A DNA stretch of 64,000 bases from Rhabdornis inornatus. Lineage: Eukaryota > Chordata > Aves > Passeriformes > Rhabdornithidae. Positions within the stretch are counted from its first letter, which is position 1, and each line of letters begins with the position of its first letter. Below the pieces are notes generated by a model, which was not told the origin of the DNA, did not search any database, and was given only the letters and a program-made list of their open reading frames with translations. The translations under genes were made by a program, and so were the position numbers. The stretch lies in the NCBI GenBank assembly GCA_013397075.1, contig VWZS01000654.1, positions 186,001 to 250,000 on the forward strand, in the 5' to 3' direction. Below are positions 1-10,169 of this stretch, in pieces.

Positions 1-904
1 ATTAAAAAAACTCATCCAATAAACTAAGTAAACAAAATTGTAAAGCGTGGATCTTAGCTTACTTAGGGAGAAATACCCCAGAAAACTACAGAAAATTTGG
101 ATTACCACTGAATTTTAAAGTTGCTCATGCCTTTTTAGACCTGAACATGTCTCTAGTGAAGAGATGCGAATGAGGAAGAGAAATTTAGATTGTAGATGAG
201 ATCCTGGCCAGCTACTGAATGTTCATGACTTAGTATAGTGCTTTATAATTGACAGTTTATGGCTTTGTTTTAGAGCAGATTGACGTCTTGGGTAAGCATC
301 TCCATTTTTAAGTAGTACTGTTTATTGCAGAGATAAAAATTAAAAAACAAAAAATTAGAAGCCTTTTTTTGCTTTTTTGTTAGGCCTCATTAGCCAGTAT
401 TCGAATAAGTAATCACTATTGCTATGGATGCACATGATAGCTATAACTAAAAGGATGCTGACTTTGGGTAGAGTTTGTCATATAATTTGCTATAGTAGGG
501 AAAAGCGAAACTGAAAACTCAATGACATCTCATAAATAAGAAGATAGGGATGGAAAGATGGGTAGAAAGGAAGGCAATTTGAGATAATTTCAGACTCTAA
601 ACAGGGTTAATCATATTTTGAATGAAAAGGGAAAAGTGGCTTTTACATTATAACTAAACAACATTTTCCATAACTGTTTCAAATTGATGTAGTCTTGATT
701 TTCTATATCACATGGTATATGAACTATTTCCTACTGAAGCTGCCAGCATTCTTGGAAAAGGATAAATGATAGAGACAGATAAGGGAGGATGTAATGTCAT
801 TCAGTTCCACAACAAGCCTCTTGAGGCAGTATTTTGACAGCAAATCCTGTCAAAATAAGACTCCTGAATAAACAACCTGAAGTCTGTTCTCTGACATCTT
901 GCCC
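1..904. other. Unique AT-rich non-coding sequence
   Basis: No coding frame, RNA gene or repeat is recognisable here. The sequence is AT-rich with short homopolymer runs only. It may be intergenic or intronic; the window does not tell which. Confidence 0.5.
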
Positions 905-1077
905 TGGAAAAAAATTTGGATCATCGAGTTCCATGCCCCCTGCCATGAGGAGCATGGTTCCATTAGACCAGCTTACCCAGAGCCCCATGGTTTAGAATAC
1001 CTCCAGGGATGAGGAATCCACAACCTCTCTGGGCAGTCTGTTCCAATGCCTCACCAACTTCACATAATCATAGTTAT
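905..1077 (-). mobile_element. CR1 LINE 3' end fragment
   Basis: Read on the plus strand, the block runs from a GATCATCGAGTTCC-like segment through CCCCCTGCCATGAGG, a 'ccattagaccagctt' segment and 'ccagggatgaggaatcc', to 'acaacctctctgggcag' and 'tgttccaatgcctcacc'. This is the usual order of segments of an avian CR1 3' region in reverse complement, so the element lies on the minus strand. CR1 copies are normally truncated at their 5' end, and this one is only about 170 bases. The usual terminal ATTCTATG-type repeats are missing or decayed at the left edge. The identification rests on recognising the consensus; the exact edges are approximate. Confidence 0.8.
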
Positions 1078-1438
1078 AAAACAATAGAAACAATCTTAAG
1101 TTATAAAACCAGATCTGTTCTGATTTGGAGGGTATACTTTTCAGTACCAAATATGTATTTCATGGCTCACCTAAAAAGCCAGAGAAATCACAACTCTTTA
1201 TAGAAATTAGGTTAATACACATCATGCTTTCATAAGTGAATTTCAGAGTGTCCGTGATGGTTGTGATTCAGAACCAACACTTAGTGCTGCACTCACAGTT
1301 CTTCTACCCAGGGCCAAAATTACCCAACGTGAACCCTCACAGAGAAATGTTTGTCTAACCTGTATTTGAAGGCTGCTATTCTGCCTTGCTTCAGTCTTTC
1401 TCCTCTCTAGAGTAATCTGACTTTTTTTTCTTTTTCCA
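1078..1438. other. Unique sequence between CR1 and LTR
   Basis: No gene is supported. A stretch near 1345-1400 (containing 'tttgtctaacctgta') faintly resembles an inner part of an old minus-strand CR1, but it is too short and diverged to call. Confidence 0.35.
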
Positions 1439-2239
1439 CTGGATTTAAGTGTGCCTCTTCCAAGGTGCTGGCACTGGGGAGAATGCAGGGGCAGCCTCTT
1501 TAAGGAAAGGTTCTAATGGAACCACCTTCTCTGCATGGAGCTGGTTCCAATGAACCCATCACTGACTGGACACAGATGAGTCCCTTAGTCAAGCTGGCAG
1601 TTCCTCTGGGAAAATTTGATTTAAATAAGGCAAGACCACCACAGAGGAGTGTGAGGGGAAAATGAGAAAAGACAAAGTGTCAGAAACTTCTGCAGAGATT
1701 AGTGTGAGGGAAGGAAGAGAAGAAGAGGAAGTGCTCCAAGCATCAGAGCAGAGATTCTCCTGCAGCCTGTGGAGCACATGCCCACACTGCAGCCTGTTGA
1801 GACCTCCACACCAGAGCAGTGGGATATTCACTGAATAAACTGTAGCCCGTGGAGGAGCAGGGGAATAGGGTGAGGAGAAGGAACTGTTATGGTCTGACTG
1901 CATTCCACCATCACTCTCACCACACTGCTCAGAGCAGGGAGATAGAGTCCGAGATGAAGGAGTAACTGCAAATCTAGGAAAGGGAAGGGAGATAGAGGGA
2001 AGTGTTGTGTTAATTTGTCTTTGAGTCTCACAATCCAGATCTATTTTAACAGACAGTAAATTAAATTTCCTCCAAGTCTAGACTGTTTTTCCCCTGATAG
2101 TATTTGATAGGGGATTTCCCTGTCTTTATCTCACTCCACAAGATTTTTTATCATATTTTCTTCCTGCTATCCCATTAAGGAGGAGAAGTTAGAGTGGCTG
2201 GGTGGGAGTCTGGCAGCTTGCCAAAGTCAGATGTCTACA
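1439..2239 (+). mobile_element. Solo LTR of a long avian endogenous retrovirus family (copy A)
   Basis: This block aligns by eye, in order, with the two better preserved LTRs at 25625-26759 and 54878-55878. Shared landmarks are the 'gcaggggcagcctct' start region, 'gctccaagcatcagagcag', 'attctcctgcagcctgtgg', the polyadenylation region near 2058 ('agtaaattaaatttcc') and the 3' end near 2210-2239 ('gtctggcagcttgcc' to a final CA). It is shorter and more diverged than the other two, and a central part is rearranged or missing. No target duplication was found, so the left edge is approximate. No internal viral genes remain. The small open frames inside it are chance frames. Confidence 0.75.
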
Positions 2240-3187
2240 GTATAACTTATCGAAAAATGGGGGAGCAAAAAGAAAAAATCCCAGACCCCACAAGAATAAA
2301 ATACTTCTGGATTACATCTCCATAATACATAGTTTGGCAGGGAAGCACATTTCAGGGAGAGGTTATAAGAAGAAATATATGGTTTTAGTCTGTGTCTCAC
2401 TGATAATATTGATTTGTAAAGGTAGACTATCACTTCTGCTACATCTCCATCATCCCATAGTCCTGATATGCTGCTCTTGCAAATCCATGAGTACTAAAAG
2501 GATCAGCATATATCATTCGGCCTGTATCTGTGAGGAGGCACCTGCTAAGACAGTTATTTGGCTGCCCAAATCTATGCTGTTTTGGAGCTGCTAATGTTTT
2601 GAAGGAAAGTGAGCAAATTTTACATGGCAAGCAAGGATTTCAGTGACTGTATAAATATCCCATACTTTCCTCAGACATAACTGATTTTCACAGCTGAACT
2701 TGACTGGATTTTGGAATAAAAAAAAATATAATTAAAATTTATGTAGGTATCAGGTTTTGAATGAAAAAAACAATTATAAACTGTGTATGTATAGGTGTAT
2801 AATTTTATTTTTTAATATCCAGCATCATCCAAGCTTGTAGACCACATCCCCCATAGCCAAGTTTCACAAGAGAATGCGTTTGCACAATTTCGAGAAGATT
2901 GCTGTCAGTAATTGAAGCTGTGATAAATGTGATTCGTGGTAATTAAATTGTAACTATATTAGCAAAATTGTATTTATATCACTAAAAGGCAGTTGTTACA
3001 GAGTGAGGGGGGAGATGGGTGAGACAGGGCAAAGGACATCTTCCAGATGTTGAGAGTCAAAGAGGAATGTTGGAAGGGAGTAGTAGAAGGATGTAGGTCT
3101 GACAAGAAGCATTCTAGAAATAGAAAGTTTCGACCTTGAAATGGGCCAAAATGGGATGATTCCAGAGATGGGAGCCAATTAGAGTCT
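2240..3187. other. Unique AT-rich sequence
   Basis: No gene, RNA or clear repeat is visible. A 130-codon frame begins in the LTR end at 2202 and runs to 2594, but it has no protein-like composition and is treated as chance. Confidence 0.45.
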
Positions 3188-3530
3188 TGTTGTGGAAAAC
3201 ATTTGCTCAGTCACATAGTGGGCATGTGCTACCTGCAGGTCACACCTTGGTCATTGAGGAAGATGACGAGCCTTCATCGGAAATAAGACCATCAAAAGGA
3301 TGAGAGACCCCATAACCCATTAGTAGAGCATGCACCATACAACATAGTGACGTAGATTTGAGGGATAGAAACTAGGAGGAGTTTTCTAGAAACTTCTGTA
3401 GCATAGAGTATATAAGTGGGATTGTTAGCCTTGATGCTTTGGTACGAGAGGAATGGTGAACCACTCCCCGTATCCCCAGTTGGTTTTGCTTATGCTTTAT
3501 ACAAACCTCAATTATACTAAATTACTTACT
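3188..3530 (+). mobile_element. Probable solo LTR of another retrovirus family
   Basis: The segment starts with TGTTGTGG at 3188 and has a TATA box (GTATATAAG, 3408-3416) about two thirds of the way along. A short GC-richer stretch follows ('aaccactccccgtatcccc', near 3459). A degraded region near 3500 ('tacaaacctc') could be a former polyadenylation signal. The layout of TG start, TATA box and short downstream R/U5-like part is that of an LTR promoter. No flanking target duplication or CA end could be fixed, so the right edge is a guess. It does not match the long LTR family elsewhere in the window. Confidence 0.45.
3408..3416 (+). promoter_or_regulatory. TATA box of the probable LTR
   Basis: GTATATAAG is followed by GTGGG, about 220 bases after the LTR's TG start. 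This fits an LTR U3 promoter; whether it is still active cannot be judged. Confidence 0.4.
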
Positions 3531-5311
3531 CTCAAATTTTGCTTATCCTGAAATATTCATTTTAGTACTTTGACTTAATACTTTGATTGTATTCATTTCC
3601 AATATATTTGTATTCATTTTTAATACTTTAATTGTATCCATTTATAATTGTTACTATTAAAAATTTGCTGTTACATTTAACCTCGTTGTTTGATAAATTG
3701 GAAAAATAAAACATCATTCATGACAAAGCCTATCTGAGAATAAAACAAATTACCCTTGCAAAGGATTCTATTCCAGATGCACAGGTCAGTTTTGTCCCTA
3801 CAATTTTCATTTGTCCCAGTATAGGATTCAGGATTGCATTAGTCTTAATGGTTTCTGTAAGGATTTGGTTTAGGTTAAAAATTCAAATTTTCTTTGTTTG
3901 GAGCATTTAAATTTATTTTTTTTTACGGATCAGTTTTTTATTTTAGTCTGTTTAGGTTTTCAAACTGTAATCATCTGACCTGGGTCCCCGAAGCCAAAAG
4001 TGGCCTTCAGCCATCTCAATCATTATCATTAGGGTGTAGCTATGAAGTTACTGGAGTTTTGTTTTAAAAAACAATGCATTTCTTACACTAACAGATCTCA
4101 GTGACAACCCTCATTCCATCTTATGAAAGTAGAAGAAACACAAATCTGCTGGAGGTTTTTGTTTTCTCTTTTTTTTGTTTCCTACTCTATTCCTTAGTTT
4201 TTGATGGCAAAATGCATTTCTTTTAAATTTTGCTGCAAGGCCCAATGACACACCACAATCAAAAGTCAGGGGCGTGTGCTCAGAATGAACTGGTAAAACT
4301 TTAGTTGCTTCACTGGACTGGCATAATTTCATACAAGATGTAAAACCTCAGCAATAACCACTGAATTAGAAATCACAGCAGAGTCCAACTGAAGCATATC
4401 TGCTCTGTTTTTCCTTAAAAATTTGCATATAGGAAACAAGTATTATAGTTTAAAAAGTATTATTTTAATATAGTTATTGCCTTGAATGAAACTCATTAGA
4501 CACACACAATTTATAATGACATTATCAAAATGTCTTCAATAAAGGAATAATACAGACCACCACAGTGAATTAACACACTTGAATAAGAAATGTGCTGCCT
4601 GCTGCACAGAACAACAGTTGAATTTGGTTGCATGTGTCAGATCAAATCATAGTTAATAAAAGCATTCATTTTTCTGCTATGAACAGAGCAGACAAAAAAA
4701 CCTTCTTGAAGATGTTTACCCCTAGGATAAATGGAGCTCGAGATTAAGACACTGAGGAGCAGGATATCAGTGAGCAGATGTTAGGTGATGGCAGGAATCA
4801 GGGATGCTTGTAGCAGAAATGCCTACTGCCAGCTGCAACCACCCTAATTACTGTGAGACAGGGTGCCAGAAAGATGTGAAAATGTAAACAGGGGTAATCA
4901 GGCTATATTGAAAAGGGTGTTCAGAATAACTGTCAGATTTAGAAAAGCAGAAATAAGACTGAAAGTCACAGAGAATTTTCAAAAGTGCTCTATCTTAAAA
5001 AGGTCCAGATTATTGGAACCACCGTGACAGAAGGATTTAGAAAACGATCCTTCAATGAATTGTTAGGTCTACAGCAGGATGCACCACCAATGCCTGCATC
5101 ATCTCTGAGGTCTTATTTCTAATATAAAGACAAGTCTGTTTATACTTGATCTTTTTTTAACAGTTCAACTATTTCTGCTTGAATTTACACTTTAAATTTA
5201 AGGTCAAAGTCCTGTTTGATTTCTGTGTTATGAACAGCCAACCATAAATCACTCTGTTAAACACTGAACATGCATTATAGACCAAGGTATGCATGACATA
5301 ATTTTGCTGAT
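3531..5311. other. Unique AT-rich sequence
   Basis: No gene or named repeat is recognisable. The segment contains several T-rich and A-rich runs. A 73-codon minus-strand frame at 4111-4332 has no recognisable features. Confidence 0.45.
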
Positions 5312-5452
5312 TGTGGGGGTTTTGGCCAGGATAGAGTTAACTTTATTCATAGTATCTCATATGAGGCTATCTTTTGGATTTTGGACTTCCACTGCAGAGA
5401 TGAGTAAGGATTTGTGTGGGGCTTAGTTGCTGGCTGGGGTTAAACCTCAGCA
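5312..5452 (+). mobile_element. Internally deleted LTR remnant of a second ERV family
   Basis: The left part (5312-5390) reads TGTGGGGGTTTTGGCCAGGA, then 'tagagttaactttattcat' and 'cttttggattttgg'. This is the recognisable 5' start of a common avian retroviral LTR. The right part (about 5415-5452) reads 'tgtgtggggcttagttgct' and 'ggctggggttaaacc', which is the 3' end of the same LTR type. The hundreds of bases normally between them are missing, so only the two tips remain, joined with about 25 bases between. No flanking target duplication was found. Confidence 0.7.
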
Positions 5453-7941
5453 CCGAGGAACTGAAGACCAAAACTGAACCTTGGTTGTTCTATGGACCAT
5501 GAGCATCTGTGGGAGTGAAGACACACTGTGACTTGACAAACATAGTCTGGTCAAGTCAGTCATCCCCCACACCTCCATACCTCTGATAGGCTGTGCAATT
5601 TGTCCTAAGATAAGAATGCCAGGTGGATATTGCAGGAAGAACTGTCTGAATGCTTGTGTAATTAATATGCTCTAGACATGGGAAAGCTGTGATGCATTGG
5701 AAATACTTAGATACTGTATTAGCAATAAATCTAATTGTAATCATACACATATGTCATACTTTTCATGATCAAGAGTCTTCTCTCTATTATTTTATCACAC
5801 ATATCTATGAGAAATCTCCCTCAGCTGATTCCCACTACACAACTGCATGAACGCAGACACTTTTTCCATTCATTTATGGTGCAGTGTTGGACTTATTTGT
5901 GGGTCTACAGAGAGAGAGGGGTGCCTTTTCACTGTGCTGCTCCTACCTAGGTGAATCTCCCTGTAAGACAGCATGCACATGCAGTGCTCTTGCCTTAGAT
6001 ATTTTCAGTGTCAGTTCCATACTCAAAAGTAGCTACAGCTATTTGAGATTTCCTACCCCGCCTAAAACACCTCCACTGTGCTGACACATACCGCTTTCTA
6101 CATCTCTGGCAATGCAGTTCAGGTCTAGCTTTAGGTGTTTGTACATGCTTAGTTTATGCATGTTTAGTAGATGTTTGTGACCAGGCAGCATGAAAATGGA
6201 AGTGGTTTAGCTCCCCTGCAAACAGGCTCCAGCACTGGCCAGCCAAGCGCCTGAGCATCACCTAAGCACTGACTTTGTTGCCTGGAGAATGTTTTTGCTG
6301 CTCACCCTTGGGCACCTGATTTCATCTGAGACTCTCCAGAGAGTTCCACCAGGCCTCCAGACAGCTCTCCCAGCAGGCATTTGGGTGCAACTTCTACATC
6401 ACATCTGACAGCCCCACAGACGTCTGCACTGGATATCTGGGATTTCCAGCCTGAGTGTGTCGAATGACAGTAGACACATCTGTGTGGGCAGTCATGCTCT
6501 AGATTTGCGTAATTTGTAACACAAGGCAAGCATGGAATAGAGTTAAAGGTAGCAGTTTAGGTTTTTGATCGTTTACCAAATCCTCATTCGGTTTTAGTCA
6601 CGTCTGAAGCCAAGTAAAGTTGAAGTCCAACTGATGTCAACAGAAAGAGAAAATAAGGAATAAAGACAAGGGATAACTTAAATCTTCAACTGGTATCTCC
6701 TTTGAAGAAGGTGTCTGCAGTCAAATCTATACTATAACGTGCAAACTGAGTGGATAGAGCTCCTCTAGATATTTTCCAGGAGGTGTCAGGTCTAATTTTA
6801 AAAGGGCAGGTCAGACTGTAATGGTACTTCTCAGCTTTTATTTCCTTCATAAGAAGGTTAATACAGTTTTAAAAGGTAAGAAAATAAAGAACATGCTGCA
6901 ACCTTTTATCCTTGTCTTTAATCCGACACTAACAAAAAACTGAGGAAATGCAGCCTGCCACCTCTTCTCACATCACCCTGGGCTGCTGTGTGCCTGGAGC
7001 TTCCAGAAAGCAGCATCAGTCACAAACAACTTGCACAGATGCTCCCAGGAGACAGCCATACACACCAGTCCCCTCACACTGTATGGGAAATAAGAAATAA
7101 ACTCTCAGGGGAGCAGTGACATAGAAAGGAAATAATGTTGCTCTCCCATGCTTTAAATGTCCGTTTGCACTATGAGTGTTGTTAATCATCAGGTATTTGG
7201 GATGAAGCCTTCATTGTGTTCAAAAGACTCGTTTTAGTTCAGTGGTAAAGTTCTGCTACTCCAGTGACAATATTGTCATCTTGGTCTTGCATGTATCTCA
7301 TCAGAAAAATTGGTCTTATCTTTATGGTGACAAGAGAGACAAGCATGTTCCTGCTGTGGAGATACCACTGCTGGGATGCGGGTGGGGAGAGAAGATCTGG
7401 AGGAGAAAGAAGTTACTTCTCATTGGCAAAATTATTGTTTCTGTAGGCAATTTGCTATAAAGCAGCTGTAGAAGTTCTGGAAGCATAAAGCTATGAGATA
7501 CTAAAGAGAACCCCCCACCTAAAAATCTCCACATGGTTAAAGGCTGGAAGAGGTTTGTTATGCTTGAAGGAGATCTCTTGAGGCCATGCCATTCTCTTTA
7601 CCTCAGCAAGAATCCTGGGATGGAGAAGAATGATTTTATGGGGTAGAATCGGGTTTAAAGGCAAGCATGATTTGCAGGCAAAGTAGCAAGGAGACATCTA
7701 ATTAACTGATAATTAATGCTTTTGATCATTTTCCCCCCCTGCTAAGTGCCTTAAAAAATGATGCCACAAATCTCAATGAGTACTTTAGACAAATTATAAC
7801 CTTATTAAACTCTAAGTTTAATGGCAGTTATGACTATATGCAGTATTGCAACCTGCTGCTCTGCCAACTCATACCTGGGAGGAAAAGAAAGAGAGGCTGC
7901 TAGGCACATGGGGAAGAATTAGAAGATATATTTGTAGGTAA
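5453..7941. other. Unique sequence with GC-richer patches
   Basis: No gene is supported. Patches near 6215-6530 and 6945-7080 are visibly richer in G and C than their surroundings and could be old, unrecognised repeats. Short frames in them (for example 6302-6529, minus) have no recognisable domain. Confidence 0.4.
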
Positions 7942-9666
7942 AAGTCACAAAGCTGTCTCCCACCATGCTTGTTAGCACAATGTCTACTTCTTGCCTATCA
8001 GAGAAAAGTGGCTTCTTATTGCTCTCTACTGGACCTGGACATATCTGCATTTAAAATAAAAGCAGCTGTAGGCCGAGAACAATAAGAGAAATAAAACCAA
8101 GGCAAATATTTCATTAGCAGACTTAAGGAATATTTAGGAAACCTTACTATGTAGTATTTATTTGGCCTGTTTAACTTCTGTTCATTTATATAAATGCTAG
8201 CTAAAATATAGAAAAAACAAGGATATATAGGAGGGATTAATAAAATTATTCTAAGAAAAAATAGTTTCACATAACTGCCTTCTTGTGATTTGTCTGTACT
8301 AACTCAGGAGGGCAATGGAAAACAAAAGTCTATCTTGCTCAAGCTTCCAAAAATACCCTTTTTGCTGAGAAAGGTCCCAGCTGACTGACTGCAGTCAGGA
8401 TTGGTGGAATATTTGAAAATGTGTGGCTGTTACCAATACATTGATGAAAAAGAAGAAATTTTATGTCATAAACAAAATTTGAACTAAGAAAATTTATTTT
8501 TTGCTTTCCATAATCAGCTTGAGTAATGTACAGATCAGAAACAGAAAAAAAAAATCATTGCACTCAAGGCTTTTTCTTTCCTAGAATTCTAAATGGAGAT
8601 CTAGTCAGGCAAATAGGATGGGATAAATGCTTAGAGAGAGCAAATAATTTGCTAGCTGAAAAGGTTTCAATTTTTAAAAGCTCGGACATTTAATATACCA
8701 CTGTTAACGTTGAAAAAAACGCCTGGTTCTTTTAATGAAAGCATAATACATATTTTCTACTCCTGTCAATTGTAGCAAGGCCATACACAGTAAACTTAAA
8801 AGTATAAACCCATGCTTTCCTATGTAGCTTGTAGCATTATTTTACACAAAAAATTATGATTGTGCTATTATGTAATAACAGTCAGGTACGTGACCAGAAA
8901 TAAGACTATTTTAGCATCCTAAGATAATACTAAATGGAAAATAGTACACAAAACAAAACAACAAGCAAACAACAGCACCAAAAAAGTTAGAATTCATTTC
9001 TACAGTATTGCCAATGTAAAACTTACGTCTAGAAATGTAACTACACACAGCTATGGCCATTACCAGTCACTTTCCTGTGATTGCACATGACTGAAGGAGG
9101 ATAAACACAGATTTAAGCAAACAATTCCATGGAAACAGGGATGTTCAGTTTGGAGTTTTTTTTCCCTGTAACAGGATCTGCATGAAAAAGATGCATTTTC
9201 TCCAGCAGTCCTGAATACGCTTACTGCAGTGTATTTCAGCAGGGAAAAAATATGTCACAAGTTCTCAGCTATGACATAGAATTTATTGAAATGCTTTTTG
9301 TTTCTTATTAGGGTATTTTCTCACTGCACTGTCTGCCTGGAATAGTTTTAAAAACTGATTTCATTACAGACAGATGTAGAAGCAAATTAAAGGATATATA
9401 GCTGATAGCAAAAAGAGGACGCTAGTTGGACAGAGCTTCCAGTCTCAGGTTTGAAGCTGTTGCCAGCAAGACTCAAACTTTACGAAGCTTCTCATATTGT
9501 TTCTCCTAGATTAGCTATTTGCTATAAGTACTTTTTGTTTCCATGTCCAGAGATATTAAGCCCCAGGACCAGATGCATTTTCAGAAGTATCCCGCTTCCA
9601 GTGCCACTACCTTGAAAGGTTTTTGCAAATATATGTGGATTTTACAAAACTACAGGTGTTAATTAT

Positions 9667-10050
9667 TTTTCTTGAGTTTACATGGCAATATTTCGGTAGT
9701 GGAGAAGTTGCAGGGGTTGGCGTCCATGAGAAGACACCAGGAGTTGCACTTGTCAGATACAGCTGGTTCCAGTGGACCCACCCCTGGTCAGAACTGATCC
9801 CACCAGTGACACCGATGGTTCCTCTGTGATAACTCATTTGAGAAAGGGTGAAAAAGGCTGTCCAGCACCTGTGAAACATGAGTGGGGAAATATGAGCAAA
9901 ACAGCCCTGCAGACCGCAAGGAAGAGTGAGGAGGAGGCGCTCCAGGGAGGAGAACAGAGATTCCCCTGCAGCCTGTGGAGAAGACCAAGAGGAAGCAGCT
10001 CGTGCCCCTGCAGCCCATGGAGGACCACATCAGAGACCACTGAGAATATG
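9667..10050 (+). mobile_element. Truncated LTR of the long ERV family (copy B, left duplicate)
   Basis: The fragment shows the family's 5' half. It has a 'catggcaatatttcggtagtgg' start region (compare 'gtggcagggttttggtagtgg' at 25639), 'caggggttggcgtccatga', 'gctggttccagtggaccca', then 'aggcgctccagggagg', 'agattcccctgcagcctg' and 'cccctgcagcccatggag'. The match stops around 10050 and the polyadenylation region and 3' end are absent, so this is a 3'-truncated remnant. Open frames of up to 124 codons on both strands (9772-10162) are by-products of this low-stop LTR sequence, not genes. Confidence 0.75.
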
Positions 10051-10091
10051 TCACAGAGGGAAGTATCACTCTACATGTGCTATTTCTTACG

Positions 10092-10168
10092 CTGCACTTC
10101 TGAACATTGGCTAGAGCTGGAGACAGAATAAAGACCTCCATGGACCTTAGGTGTAAAACCATGTTAAT
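10092..10168. mobile_element. Possible old LINE 3' tail, cut by the N
   Basis: The words 'gctggagacagaataaag' and 'atggaccttaggtgtaaaa' resemble the 3' tail of an old reptile/bird CR1-like element ('agatggacctttggtctgac'). In this copy the match is cut at the N; in the right copy it continues for a few more bases. The similarity is weak and short. Confidence 0.35.
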
Positions 10169-10169
10169 N
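10169..10169. other. Single N at the duplication junction
   Basis: One undetermined base lies exactly between the two 2.2 kb copies. A lone N in this place is best explained as a contig join rather than a miscalled base. Confidence 0.85.

Larger units (their letters stand above)
7942..10168. repeat. Left copy of a 2.2 kb direct duplication
   Basis: This segment is repeated almost exactly at 10170-12395, with an offset of 2228 at the left end and 2227 at the right end. By eye the copies differ at about ten single bases and one 1-base indel (near 8983 versus 11211). The left copy ends at '...ccatgttaat' and is followed by a single N. The right copy continues past the same word into 'ttttatcttattctg'. 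Both contain the same LTR fragment and the same short frames. The placing of the N exactly at the junction suggests two haplotypes of one locus joined head to tail by the assembler; a real recent tandem duplication is the alternative. Confidence 0.95.

Noticed and set aside
1345..1420. Possible extra CR1 fragment
   Set aside because: Only one short word ('tttgtctaacctgta') matches; not enough to call.
2202..2594. 130-codon plus-strand frame
   Set aside because: It begins within the end of the LTR and continues into unique AT-rich sequence. There are no motifs and the composition is not protein-like.
8016..8270. 84-codon frame repeated identically at 10244-10498
   Set aside because: Identity comes from the duplicated block. 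The translation (rich in I, L, F, Y, S) is typical of translated AT-rich non-coding DNA.
9772..10162. Overlapping frames of 119 and 124 codons on opposite strands, repeated at 11999-12389
   Set aside because: They fall mostly in a truncated LTR, and the repetition is due to the 2.2 kb duplication, not to conservation of a protein.
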